Shown: positions 23,543-35,932 of the stretch, in pieces
Position numbering within the stretch: position 1 is the first letter of the stretch
How the letters are laid out: each line of letters opens with the position of its first letter
NCBI GenBank assembly: GCA_002104895.1
Contig: MCFG01000222.1
Coordinates: forward strand, 49,711 to 113,710
DNA from: Anaeromyces robustus
Taxonomy: Eukaryota; Neocallimastigomycota; Neocallimastigomycetes; Neocallimastigales; Neocallimastigaceae
Direction: 5' to 3'
Length of the DNA stretch: 64,000 nucleotides
Made by a program: the position numbers and the translations under genes
Notes under the pieces: model-generated
Told to the model about the DNA's origin: nothing
Seen by the model: only the letters and a program-made list of their open reading frames with translations
Databases searched by the model: none

Positions 23543-24928
23543 ATGACTGATTCAAAACAAAAAAAAATAATTAAATATCCTCCAAAATTTGATACTCCAT
23601 TTAAAAATTTATTCAAAACAGAAGACAATAAAAATTTGTTAATTGATTTTCTAAATGAAATATTGTATTATGAGAAAAAAAAAAGTAATAAAAATAATGA
23701 AAATGAAAATGTTTTCGATGATGAAAGTGGTATTTCCTATTATGAAAATAGTAATTCTGATGAAGAGGAATATATTCCTATTGTAGATGTTCAATTTTTA
23801 GATACAAAAATACCAGCTAAAGAAGACACAGATGCATCTAAAGAAGACACAGATGCATTTATTATAGAAAAATTGGAAGATTCAGATACTGACGAAAAAG
23901 AAGAAATTCTTAAAAAATTTAATGATATAGATAATAATGATTTAGTTGATGGTTCTAAAAAAAGAAAGGAGAAGAAAAAGAATAATGATGACAAAAGAAA
24001 AAAATTAAGAAGAGATTATTTTGAAGTAAAAACACCAAGATTAGATTCTTTAATAAATGTTATAAGACAAAATTATGTTGACGAAATTAAAAATAGAAAA
24101 ACTGTATTAGAATTAAAAAATTATAATACTATACAATTTGTTGCAATAACAAGAACTAATGAATTAATATATATAGAAATTCAATTACAAAATACTGATA
24201 ATGTATTTAAAGAAACACTTTTTTATGCATCAGACATGGTTACTCATTCTTTAAAAAACGAAACTATGTATAATACACTTCCAAAAATAATAATGATTAA
24301 TATTTTACATTTTAATGTTTTTAATGATAAAGAACATTTTAAAAGGTATTTTAGTCTCAAAGATGATATTTTAAATAAAGAAGGAGGATTTAAAGGATTA
24401 TTATATTTTCATTTTGTAGAACTTCCTAAATATGAAAAGTTACAAGAAGAAGAAAAAATGGATGAAAAAAATCTTTGGTTACTTTTTTTAGTGGATCCTA
24501 ATAATGAAATATTTACTAAAGATGGAGCTCCATCAAAATTTACTCAAGCTAGACAAGTTTTACTTTCATTAGAAGAAAAAAATACAGCTTATATGGATAA
24601 ATGTGATAAAGAAATGAGAGGATATAATGAATATTTAAAAGGCAGGAAATATCGAGAAGAAATAGGAAGGAAAAAAGGAATAGAAATAGGAATAGAAATA
24701 GGAATGAAAAAAGGAATAAGAATAAGTAAAATTGAAATTGCATTACAAATGCTTAAAGAGAATAATAAGATTGAAAAAATAAAAAAGTTAACTAAATTTA
24801 ATTCTTTTGAAATATTAGAAATAAAAAAACTTTTGAATAAACCAGATGATACTGCAATCAGGGAATCAGCAGAAAAATTAGAAATTGATTTTGATTCTTT
24901 AAAAAAAATTTATGAAGTTAATGATTAA
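23543..24928 (+). CDS. Rpn/PDDEXK_2 nuclease-family (transposase-associated) protein
   Basis: 461 aa from the ATG at 23543. An in-frame ATG at 23375 adds 56 residues encoded by tandem repeats and TTTA DNA and is rejected. The N-terminus KYPPKFDTPFKNLF matches the start of Rpn-type (recombination-promoting nuclease, PDDEXK_2) proteins. The nuclease core has IYIEIQLQ (E212, Q214) followed by FYASDM, the family's E-x-Q and downstream helix. The C-terminus has the family's Gly/Glu-type repeat (GRKKGIEIGIEIGMKKGIR) and a helical end on EILEIKKL. An acidic/Lys-rich insertion (about 60-160, with the KEDTDA unit duplicated) is unusual against bacterial members and places the first catalytic Asp in doubt. 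The predicted role is Mg-dependent DNA cleavage. There is no intron, and terminal inverted repeats are not apparent. Bacterial ancestry is inference from family distribution. Confidence 0.8.
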   Translation: MTDSKQKKIIKYPPKFDTPFKNLFKTEDNKNLLIDFLNEILYYEKKKSNKNNENENVFDDESGISYYENSNSDEEEYIPIVDVQFLDTKIPAKEDTDASKEDTDAFIIEKLEDSDTDEKEEILKKFNDIDNNDLVDGSKKRKEKKKNNDDKRKKLRRDYFEVKTPRLDSLINVIRQNYVDEIKNRKTVLELKNYNTIQFVAITRTNELIYIEIQLQNTDNVFKETLFYASDMVTHSLKNETMYNTLPKIIMINILHFNVFNDKEHFKRYFSLKDDILNKEGGFKGLLYFHFVELPKYEKLQEEEKMDEKNLWLLFLVDPNNEIFTKDGAPSKFTQARQVLLSLEEKNTAYMDKCDKEMRGYNEYLKGRKYREEIGRKKGIEIGIEIGMKKGIRISKIEIALQMLKENNKIEKIKKLTKFNSFEILEIKKLLNKPDDTAIRESAEKLEIDFDSLKKIYEVND

Positions 24929-25509
<581 letters not shown>

Positions 25510-26391
25510 TTATGATATAAATTTTCTTAAAAAATCAAAGTTATGTTTTAATAAAAGATTATGATAATAATAAATAGGACTATGGAAATATTTAATCAAT
25601 GTTTCACCTCTAAGGTATTTTTTATGTTTATTTACAGTTTCAATTTTAGCCATATCTTCTTTAGTTAATTCAAAATCAAAAATATTAAAGTTATCTCTTA
25701 TATGATCAACATTTTTACTACCTGGAATAACAAGAAATCCCATTTGAATATGCCATTTAAGAATAATTTGGGCATTAGTTTTGTTATATTTTTTAGCTAA
25801 TTCTGTAAAAATAGTTTCATTAATTAATTTAGCATCTCCTTGACCTAATGGGAACCAACTCATAATTTTTATATTTTTTGGTTCTGTAACTTTTCTCAAT
25901 TCTTCTTGTGTATAATATGGATGACATTCAACTTGATTAACTTGTGGAATATATTCACAATTAGCTAAAATTTCTTCAATATGTTTTCCTTCAAAATTAG
26001 AAATACCAATAGCCTTAATTTTACCTTCTTTGTAAGCCTTTTCTAATAATTTATAACCGGCCATATAATTACCGGCTGGTTGGTGAAGGAATAAAAGATC
26101 AATATAATCTAAACCTAATCTTTGTAAAGATTCTTCAACAGCATTTTCATTTTCAAAATCACATGGCCATAATTTAGTAGAAACAAAAATTTCTTCTCTT
26201 TTTACACCTGATTCTTTAATTGCACGACCAACAGCTTCTTCATTAAAATAAAGATGTGCTGTATCAACTAATCTGTAACCCATTTGTAAAGCTTGTTTAA
26301 CACTTCTTTCAGCATCTTCTGATTTAATTAAATATGTTCCAATACCAATATTTGGAATTTTAACACCATTATTTAATTCTGTGTAACTCAT
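25510..26391 (-). CDS. aldo/keto reductase
   Basis: 293 aa, full length for the family. The catalytic tetrad is in place: D43 and Y48 (VDTAHLYFNEEAVG), K73 (STKLWP) and H103 (LLFLHQP). The TIM-barrel landmarks GISNFE (129-134) and NQVECHPYY (152-160) are present. The NADP(H)-binding segment VIPGSKNVDHIRDN (221-234) carries the Lys and Arg that grip the 2'-phosphate. It should reduce aldehydes or ketones, possibly sugar aldehydes, with NADPH in the cytosol; substrate cannot be read from sequence. It is closest in style to the small bacterial-type, 2,5-diketo-gluconate-reductase-like enzymes. No intron; intact and clearly G+C-richer than its flanks, so very likely expressed. The start at 26391 is followed at once by the conserved ELNNGVKIPNIGIGT strand. 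Confidence 0.93.
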   Translation of the reverse strand: MSYTELNNGVKIPNIGIGTYLIKSEDAERSVKQALQMGYRLVDTAHLYFNEEAVGRAIKESGVKREEIFVSTKLWPCDFENENAVEESLQRLGLDYIDLLFLHQPAGNYMAGYKLLEKAYKEGKIKAIGISNFEGKHIEEILANCEYIPQVNQVECHPYYTQEELRKVTEPKNIKIMSWFPLGQGDAKLINETIFTELAKKYNKTNAQIILKWHIQMGFLVIPGSKNVDHIRDNFNIFDFELTKEDMAKIETVNKHKKYLRGETLIKYFHSPIYYYHNLLLKHNFDFLRKFIS

Positions 26392-27384
26392 TTTTTTTTG
26401 TTTTTTATTTTTTTTTTGTTTTTTGTTTTTATTATTATTATAATCTATTGTTTTAATATAAGAATAATATATTAATGTCTATTAATTATTTTATTACTTT
26501 TTTATTTTTATTTTTTATTATTTTTTATTATTATCTTTTATTATTTGTTTATTATTATTTTTATTATTTTTTTATTATTAATTTTTTATATTATGATTTT
26601 TTATTTTAATTTTTTATTTATTTTTATTTTTAAAATAATAAACGTGAAATCTCAAACTATTTATATAAAATTTTTTAATTAAAAAAAAAATATTACGTAT
26701 TTACATTATGAAACCATGAAAATTAATGGAATAATTATTTTTAAAATATAAAAAAATTTTGTAAAAATCTCGTTATTAAATTTTATCAAACAATATTTTA
26801 ATATGATTTAATATATTTAAAATATTTATAATTTCCACAAAAAAAAAAAAAAAAAAAAAAAAAAGAAAAAAAGAAAATAAACTTTTTTTTAATAATAAAT
26901 TTAAAATTTAAAAATTAAAAATTTTAAAAATAATTTTAATAATAATAATAATCAATAAAATAATAAATAATAATAATAATAATAAATAATAAATAAAATA
27001 ATAATAATAGAAAATTTATTATTATCTATGATTAAACTAATTATTATTATTAATTATTATTAATTATTATTATTGATTATGGATTATTATTATTGATTAA
27101 AATTTAATTTTTACCAATTTAATTTAATATATCAAAGTTACACAAAGAAGTTTTTTTATGATTTTCAAGGTTACATGATAAAGATTTAACAAATAAGATT
27201 TAAGGAAAACTTTTCATTATTACTAATCTAAATTTAATAAATAGATTAAATTATATGGATTTATATTAAAAAAATTAGCAAAAATTTTTTATTATAATTA
27301 TATCAATGACATGATTTTTTTTTTTTTATATGATAATTATTAGTAGTTAAAATATTTTTCATATGATAAATTTTTGTAATAAAT

Positions 27385-27416
<32 letters not shown>

Positions 27417-27445
27417 TTATTTATTTATTTATTTATTATTTATTT

Positions 27446-27477
<32 letters not shown>

Positions 27478-27560
27478 TTATTTATTTATTATTTATTTAT
27501 TTATTATTCTGTTATTATTTATTCTTTATTATTTATTATTTATTATTTATTATTTATTAT
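27385..27560. repeat. (TTTA)n/(TTTATTA)n array
   Basis: Tetra- and heptanucleotide units, with irregular TTATT units towards the right end. Confidence 0.9.
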
Positions 27561-27564
27561 TATC

Positions 27565-27690
27565 TTTCGTCTAGTGATAGATGTTCCGTCAATCTTATTC
27601 ACTTGGTTTGTCAAGTTTTTTAGATCTTACTATCACCCCTACTATATCTCTGTTGATGAAACAATAACACTTGTCTATTTCTTATATTTT
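27565..27690 (-). mobile_element. relic matching the leader/LTR of the 63-kb Ty3/gypsy element
   Basis: The reverse complement of this G+C-richer island aligns with about 62895-63040. Shared words include ATCAACAGAG, TATAGTA.GGGTG.TA.TAAGATC, GTGAATA and GACGGAA. The match ends close to where the retroelement's LTR would be expected to end, so a degraded solo LTR is the best reading. Confidence 0.6.
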
Positions 27691-29082
27691 CTGTTAAACT
27701 ATTACTAATAATAAAAAGTATATTTCAATTAACAATATCAAACAATATTTTTGATTAGTATTATTATTGTATTGTAATACTATTTGTCTAGGCTAGTTCT
27801 CCGGTTCGAAGGATCATTGAACACTTTTCAATTATTACCATAATTTCTTAATGAAAAGTCGTAATAATAGTGTTCTACTGATTTAAGTTATTATTATACT
27901 ATATTTATAAGTAAATAATTCCTTTTTACATTAAATTGTTTTATTTTTAAAATTTTATATTTTATTTATTAAAATAATTTAAAATCTAATTATCAAAATT
28001 TAGAATTGAAATAAATTTGATTATTAATTATAATTAGTTATTCTAATTTTTCTATGTTTAATTAACTATTCTAGTTATGATTAATTTTTATTTAATAGTT
28101 GTTTGTTATTATTATTGACTATGACTAATTGTTATTATAATTTAATGAAGAATTAAAAATATATGAAAAATTTAAAAGTATTTATTTTTTTTTATTTAAA
28201 CCATTTACAATAAAAGAAATTAAAAGAATAATTATTTACAAGAAAATAATAAAATTATTTAATAAACAAATAGAATAATATAATAAATATAAAATATTAA
28301 TAAAAGAATCATTTAGAATAAAGAAATAATATAAAATGTTAATAAAAGAATGGTTTAGAATAGAAAATAAACAAGTTTTGTTTATTTATTTGTTTATTTT
28401 ATTTATTTATTTATTTATTTATAATAATAGTTTCTTTTTCTTCTTCTTCTTCTTCTTCTTCTCTCTCTAATTAAAATTAATTAATAAAAAATATATAACA
28501 TAAAATATAAAAAATATTCTGCATTTCATAATTATTAAAAAAATGTGGTGATAATATTTTATATTTAGGTGTATTAAAATGTATTAAAATGTATTTAATA
28601 TTTGTTAATTCTTTTCTTTCTACTTAATTTCAATTGTTTTTAGAATTTTTTTAAACATGTGTATTAGAAATAAAAAATTATACAATATAAAAAATAAAAA
28701 TAATATACTTAATAATATATTAAAATATATTATATAATATATTATATATAATATATACTATAAATTATTATCTATAAAAATATTAATAAAAAATATAAAA
28801 AAAAAAAAATTAATTATAATTATCAGAAATACTATAATTATTAAATATTTGAAAAATGTTGATTATTTCAAATATTTATCCATTTTTTGTATACCATGTA
28901 TATTTATTTTTTATGTCAATTTTTTTCAATTTAATATATATATATTTATAGTTTGGGTCATTTTTTTTATTTCTATTGATCTATATTAAATTAATTAATT
29001 TTTACAATAATTATAATATAATTCAATATTTAAAATATCAAACTTTTTACTATCAAAATGATATTTATAGTAAATATAATTA

Positions 29083-29456
29083 TTTTTTTTTTTTGGTGAA
29101 ATAATGAATAACTTTATCTAATTTAATTTAAAAATAAAATACATGTATATAAAAGTAATCAACAGAATAACTAAAACTAATAAAAAATAATAAAATATAA
29201 ATTAAAAGATAGTATTGTGAAGATTACTTCATATGTATAGTGTATATTATTAAACTAAATCATTAAGTAGGAAAGTTATGATCATTATTGAATGCTTCTA
29301 ACTTGCTGTCTTGTCCTACTGTGATATCAGCATTGACGCTCTTGGTTAAGTTATGAGGGAACCTATTGAATAATAATCACATCTGACAACTAACACTAGG
29401 CATAATTTTATTTAACAGTGCGGCTGTACGTACCAAAAGTAGAACATCTGAAAAGG
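29083..29456 (-). mobile_element. SINE-like retroelement, copy 2
   Basis: Same orientation and ends as copy 1: T-run at 29083-29094, then GGTGAAATAATG, and a GAAAAGG 5' end. The minus-strand frame reads FSDVLLLVRTAALLNKIMP and NLTKSVNADITVGQ, ending NFPT-stop, with one internal stop. Clear target duplications are not seen. It abuts LINE coding remains at 29470-29940. Confidence 0.7.
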
Positions 29457-29469
29457 GACTTGGTTTAAT

Positions 29470-29940
29470 TTGAAATAATAGATATAGATATAGCAGAACG
29501 AATTTCTTCAATGCCTAATTTCACCATTAATATTCCATTCCTTATTTTTTCTAAATTTATTATAAACTTTTATTAGCAGAATTTGACCAAAATGGTTTGT
29601 ATAAGCTATACCCAGTAGAATCAGAAGCAAGCTTTTCATAATTATCATAGGAAATCTTAAGTTGTTCGGGAGAAGAGTAAACGATATTATCATTAACGTC
29701 TTTAAATAGGATGTGATGAAAAATTAGAAGATTTACCTATTTTTGTATTCATTTTTAATCCATTTCTACCAATTTCTAGAATCTTTTTTAATAACCAACT
29801 GGCAACCAATTTTTAACCCAATGAAGATATTCTAATTTATGGAAATGATTATATTTTTTATGAATCTGATCACAAAGTTTTTGATAGTTGTCAATAAGTT
29901 TAATATAACTATCAATAGCACGAACTAAATATAATTACGA
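29470..29940 (-). pseudogene. LINE ORF2 pre-RT region relic
   Basis: Minus-strand islands, in order: AIDSYIKLIDNYQKLCDQIH and HKLEYLHWVKNWLPVGY. Then FKDVNDNIVYSSPEQLKISY, with YEKLASDSTG. Last EWNINGEI followed, in a shifted frame, by EEIRSAIS. The sequence 'K-D-x-N-x-x-I-V-x-S-P-E-x-L ... Y-x-x-L' ahead of a 'W-x-x-x-x-x-I ... E-E-I' stretch is the segment lying just before the RT domain of LINE ORF2. Stops and frameshifts are frequent and the RT domain itself is missing here. Confidence 0.6.
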
Positions 29941-30411
29941 AAAAAAATAATAATTTTTTAATGTTAGATAATTAAGAAATATACTTAACTTATTAATTTT
30001 CTCATTTTTATTTTTTTTTTATTTTTTTTTTATTTTATTTTTTATTTTTTTTTTTACATTATATTAATATTAATTAAAATCATTTAATATTAATGTTTTA
30101 TGTTTTATGAATTATTATAATTTTAACAATTATTTAAATCATATATTTTTTAAATTTATATATATATATTATTTTTTTTGGACCATTACTAAATGAAATA
30201 ACTTAATTGATAATAAAATATCAAGTATGTCATTTCATTTAATCATAGGCTTTAATTATTTCATAAAATGTTTTCTTTGAATTTAATTTTTTATTTTTTT
30301 TTTTATTTTATAATTTTTTTTATTTCTCTAATGTCTTGTATTTTATTTTTTGATATGTTTTATTTTGTTTTATTTTATTTTATTTTATTTTTTTATATGT
30401 TTTATTTTATT
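29941..30411. other. 3' flank of the LRR gene
   Basis: T-rich DNA with TTTTATTTTA tandem units at about 30356-30440 that reach into the end of the LRR coding sequence. No other gene is seen. Confidence 0.5.
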
Positions 30412-31764
30412 TTATTTTTTTATATGTTTTATTTTATTTGGAATTTTACAAACAGTTTTAATAATTGTAATTTTAGTTATTGTAGATTTAGTTGTTGTAG
30501 TTTTAGTTGTTGTAGATTTAGTTGTTGTAGATTTAGTTGTTGTAGTTTTAGCAGTTGTAGTTTTAGTTGTTGTAGTTTTAGTTGTTGTAGTTTTAGCAGT
30601 TGTAATAGTAGTAAGTTCGGAATCATATTCACATAATTTATCATCATCCAATAACAATTCTCTATAATTATTGATATATTTTGTTTTTAGAAATATATAC
30701 ATAATAAATGAAAAAGGAAAAAAATTAATTTTTTATATTTTAATTTTATGATTTGAAAATTTTTTGTTTTTAATATTATTATTTTTTTTATAATAAAAAT
30801 TTATATTTAGTTTTATTTAATATTTATGATATATGTATTTAATAATAATAATAAATATTAAAATAATATATATATAAATTTTATAATATACATTTATTTT
30901 GAAAATATATATATATATATTTTATTTAACACTTACTTCAAATTATGATTTCTTAAGTTACAAACTTCTATTGGAATGGTGATAATTTTATTTTTCTTTA
31001 AATATCTTCATTATTATTGCATTGATAAGTTAAATTTAGATTAAAATATAAAATGTTTAAAAATAATATTATATTATATATTATTTATAAAAAATTTTTT
31101 AAACAATAATTTTTTTTATATATATTTTTTAATAAATATAATAAATACTTACAAAGTAGTAAGATTTTTTAAATTACCCATTTCTTTGGGAACAGTGGTA
31201 AGTTGATTATCATTTAAATCTCTTCATTGTTATACATTGTTATTTTTAAATAAAATTAAATTATATATATTTTTAAATTGTTATAAATATTTTAATTTTT
31301 TAATTTGTAATATGTATTTTTTAAATTATTATATATATGTAATATGTATTTTTTTCATATTTTTCTAATAAATACAATAAATACTTACATATATTTAAGA
31401 CTTTTTACATTACCAATTTCTTTAGGGATATTGGTAAGTTGATTTTCAGATAATTGTCTACATTGTTATATATTATTATTATTTTAAAATTTAATTAAAA
31501 TTATATATTTCATTAAATAATAATAAATAATATAATATTTTTTAATTATATCATACAAATATATATTTTTTAATTTTTCATATTTTTCTAATAAATAAAA
31601 TAAATACTTACAACAATTCAAGATTTTCTAAATTAAAAATTTCAATAGGAACTGTGGTAAGTTGATTTTGTGTTAAATCTCTACATAGTTTTTATAAAGT
31701 TAATTTTAAAAAAAATTTTTTTAAGTATTAATAATAATAAATAATAATAATTAAATAATAATTA

Positions 31765-31841
<77 letters not shown>

Positions 31842-33004
31842 TAATTTTTAATTTTTAAATATTTATTTATTTTTAATATATACATTCTTTTAACATTTAT
31901 TAAATTTTTAATTTCTTTAGGAAAAGCTGAAACATTATTATTATGCAAATCTCTACAAAGTTTTACATAGTTATTTTAAATTAGATTTAAATATATATAT
32001 ATATTAATATATAATAATAAATATTTATACAAATTATTAAATATTATTTATTTTTCATATTTTCGAATAAATATAAATTGTACTTACAATTCAGTAAGAT
32101 TTATTAAATTGCCAAATTCTTTAGGAAAAGTGGTAATCTGATTATCATATATCCAACTATTTATTGTTATTTTAAAATTTTTTAATATATATATATTAAC
32201 TTTAATAAATAATTAAGTAATTAAATATTATTTTTTAATATGTAATAGGTATTTTCCATTTTTATATATATATATATTTTTTAACAAATACAATATATAC
32301 TTACATCCACAAAAGATTTGTTAAATTACCAATTTCTTTAGGAAAAGTGGTAATTTTATTATTATGTAAATCACTACATTGTTATATATTGTTATTTTAA
32401 ATTAAATTAAAAATATAAATAATAATAAATATTTATACAATAATTTTTAAAACATATATATATTTATCTTTAATATTTTTTTGAATAAATAAAATTTATA
32501 CTTACAAAGAAGTAAGGTCTTTGAAATTACCAATTTCTTCGGGAAGAGTATTAATTTTATTATCATGTATATCTCTACATTGTTATATATTGATATTTTA
32601 AAATTAAATTAAAAAATATGTATTTTTATAAAGAATATTTAATAAATATTATAAATTTTAATACATATTATTTTTGTTCATATTTTCGTATAACTATAAT
32701 AAACTACTTACAAAGTATAAAGACTTTTGAAATTACCAATTTCTTTGGGAAGAGTAGTAATTTGATTACCACTTAAATTTCTTCATTTTTTAATTTAAAT
32801 TAATAATATATTTTAATAAGTAATAATTAATATTGTCAAATTTTTAAAGTATATATATATTTATATATTTATTTGTTTTTCATATTTTTGTATAACAATA
32901 ATAAACTACTTACAAATTAAAAAGATCTTTCAAATTACCAATTTCTTTGGGAATAGTAGTAATTTGATTATTTGGTAAATATCTATATTTTAAATTAAAT
33001 ATAT

Positions 33005-33086
<82 letters not shown>

Positions 33087-34428
33087 TTATAGTAATAAAA
33101 ATATATAAATATTGAATTATATATAATTAATATTTACAAATCTTCTATTTTTTTTAAATCACCAATTTCTTTGGGAAGAGAAGTAATTTGATTATTACCT
33201 AATTGTCTACATTTAAATTAAAAAATAAGTTATGTAAATAAAAACAAATATTATAAATTTATATATATATATGTTTATTTATTTTTCATTTTTTCTAATA
33301 TAATAAATATAATATAATAAATATAATATAATATAATATAATATAATATAATATAATATAATATAATATAATATAACATAATATATATAATAGAATATAA
33401 TATAATATAATAAAATATAATATAATAAATCTAAATACTAACAAACCAACAAGATTTTCGATATTAAAAATTTCCTTGGGAATAGTAGTAAATTGATTAT
33501 CATTTAAATATCTATATTTTAAATTAAAAAACAAATAATAATAGATATTACAAATTTTTAATTATATAATATAATTAATATTTATTTATTTTTCATTTTC
33601 TAATAAATATAGTTAATACTTACAAATAAGAAAGATTTTTTAAATTACTAATTTCTTTGGGAAGAGTAGCAATTTTATTTTCATTTAAAGATCTATAATT
33701 TAAAAAAAAAAAATAATAATAATAATAATAAATATTACAAATTTTTAATAATAAAATAAAATTAATATTTATTTATTTTTCATTTTCTAATAAATGTATT
33801 TAATACTTACAAGTTAGTAAGATTATTTAAATTACCAATCTCTTTGGGAATATTTGTAATATTATTAGTTGATAAATCTCTATATTGTTATTTATTGTTA
33901 TTTTAAAATATTAATTTTTTAAAAATTATATATTTATTAATGAAATAAAGAAAATTTTTTTTAATAAAAAAATAAAAATATTTATTTTTCATTATTCAAT
34001 TTTTTTTTAAATTATTAATTGTTATTTTTATATTAATAAAAAATTATAAAATTTTAATCATTAACGGTTATATCATTGATACTTACAAAATTTTTAAATT
34101 TTCTTATTCAAATATTATATTTGGAATTTCTCTTAAATCGTTAGATGCTAATATTCTATTTAAAAATTATTATAAAAATATTTAAATAAAAATAAAAATA
34201 TCAATTAATTATTATTAAATATGTAAATATTTATTTTTTTATAAAACAGATAATAGAAATTATTTTAAATTATTTAATGTATAATACATAATTTTAAATT
34301 ACATACACCTCTTCAATTTCATCTTTATTATTATCTTTTATGCAATCAATATCCGTGCATGTAATAGCAAAAATGGCATTAATAAATAATAAAAAATATC
34401 CTAAAATATATAAATTGTATAACTTCAT
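30412..34428 (-). CDS. 17-exon leucine-rich-repeat secreted/surface protein
   Basis: Exon 1 (34307-34428) encodes a signal peptide (MKLYNLYILGYFLLFINAIFA) and TCTDIDC, ending at a GTATGT donor. Exons 2-16 are each exactly 69 nt: 34087-34155, 33811-33879, 33624-33692, 33443-33511, 33138-33206, 32914-32982, 32712-32780, 32506-32574, 32305-32373, 32088-32156, 31884-31952, 31612-31680, 31389-31457, 31153-31221 and 30937-31005. All are in phase 2 and each encodes one 23-residue LRR (LxLxxNxxTxxPKEIxNLxxL). Exon 17 (30412-30661) encodes LDDDKLCEYDSE, then Thr/Lys repeats (TTTTK). Donors are mostly GTAAGT, acceptors AG; introns are 112-275 bp. Product 468 aa, but exon 2 has an in-frame TAA (34102-34104). 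The tail is replaced by TTTTATTTTA-type repeats. LRRs of this PxxI type bind proteins or glycans; an extracellular location is inferred. Confidence 0.8.
33003..33082. repeat. (AAT)n within an LRR intron
   Basis: A trinucleotide array in the intron at 32983-33137. A similar one lies at about 31762-31840 in the intron at 31681-31883, and an (AATAT)n array at about 33300-33425 in the intron at 33207-33442. These account for the longer introns of the LRR gene. Confidence 0.85.
34102..34104 (-). other. premature TAA in LRR exon 2
   Basis: The minus strand reads IIFE-stop-ENLKIL. Other exons have a sense codon (usually for Gly, Asn or Ser) near this consensus position, so a single base change could have created the stop. 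Because exons are 69 nt and symmetric, skipping exon 2 would keep the frame. Confidence 0.7.
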
Positions 34429-34449
34429 TTTTTATTATATTATATTCTA

Positions 34450-34466
34450 TTCATTTATTTATTAAT

Positions 34467-34525
<59 letters not shown>

Positions 34526-34722
34526 TTATTTATTTATTTATTTATTATTTATTATTTATTATTTGTTTGTTTGTTTGTTCGTTTGATTTTTGAAATGAAA
34601 AAAAAAGGATTTTTTTCCTTTTTTATACTTTCATTTGTTTTTTCTAATAAATGAGTTACAATTCATAATAATTAAAACAAATTATATTTATAAATATTTC
34701 CATTTATTTTAATATCAAATTC

Positions 34723-34787
<65 letters not shown>

Positions 34788-34797
34788 TTACCAAAAG

Positions 34798-34854
<57 letters not shown>

Positions 34855-35260
34855 AAATCAAATGTAACAAAAAAAATTCTGACAAAATAAATTAATTCTA
34901 TGTAACTTTTTTTTTAATGTTAATATTAAATAATTCTTACTTTGTGTTACATTATATGTTACACGAATCTTTAACTGTACTTAAAAAAAAGTTTATTTAT
35001 TATAAAATAAAAATAAAAGACTAAAAATCTAATAACATTTTAAAATTATTTTTTAAATAAATTTATGATTAATAATTAATCATTATTATTCATTATTTAT
35101 TATTTAAAATTCTATCACAAAAAATAAATAAATAAATAAATAACTTTTGGTAATAAATAAATAGATAAATAAATAAATAGATAAATAAATAAATAGATAA
35201 ATAAATAAATAAATAAATAAATAGATAAATAAATAAATGAATAAATAAATAAATCATCAA
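34450..35260. repeat. TTTA/TAAA arrays in inverted arrangement
   Basis: TTTA arrays at about 34450-34560 and 34725-34850, and TAAA/TAGA arrays at about 35120-35255. The interruption ATTACCAAAAGTTATT occurs at about 34787, as its reverse complement at about 35143, and again at about 35932. The arrays are therefore partly inverted copies of one unit. This is the upstream flank of the LRR gene. Confidence 0.8.
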
Positions 35261-35885
35261 AGTTTATTATTTTGTATTTTGGGGTATCTGGGATACATTT
35301 TATTAAAATTTTGGTTCATTGGTAGTGTTTTTTTTTCTTCTCTGTCATTATTTTATTAATTAATTAATGAAAAAAAACTTTTAAACTCTGTATTTAATAA
35401 TTGTTATTGGTTGTATTTAATAATTGTTATTGGTTTTTATCCTTATACAATGTTAGGGTGTAAATATGTTTTTATATATTGTAAATTTAAATATTAATTT
35501 TATTATATTATAAAAGTGTTAAAAAATATTTTGCTGAATGTCTGAATGTGTATTTTCATAAAAAATTCATGATTTTGAAAAAAAATATGAATAATGAATA
35601 ATGAATAATAAATTTTACAGAAGATTTTAAATTTTATATTAATACAATTATTTCAATAAATTTTCAATCAAAAATTATATATAAAGTAAATATTTTCATA
35701 AATAAATATTAGATTTTATATTGTTTTATATTAATAAATAAATAAATAAATATTATTATATATAAAAAATATATGAATAATAAATTAGCATTATATTTAA
35801 AAAATCTTACACATATTATTAAGTATCTAATTATTAATTATGTAATTATTTATTTATTCTTTTTATTTATTTATTTACTTTTAAT

Positions 35886-35932
<47 letters not shown>

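Larger units (their letters stand above)
26392..29082. other. gene-free region with microsatellites and an LTR relic
   Basis: T-rich leader of the reductase, then A-tracts, AAT runs (about 26940-27000), a TTTA array, the LTR-like relic, and a (TTC)n run near 28440-28462. About 27780-27860 is locally G+C-richer (CTAGTTCTCCGGTTCGAAGG) but unassigned. No gene is seen. Confidence 0.5.

Noticed and set aside
30268-30667. Two overlapping plus-strand frames rich in Cys/Ser/Phe and Val
   Set aside because: Antisense shadows of the Thr/Lys-rich final exon of the LRR gene.
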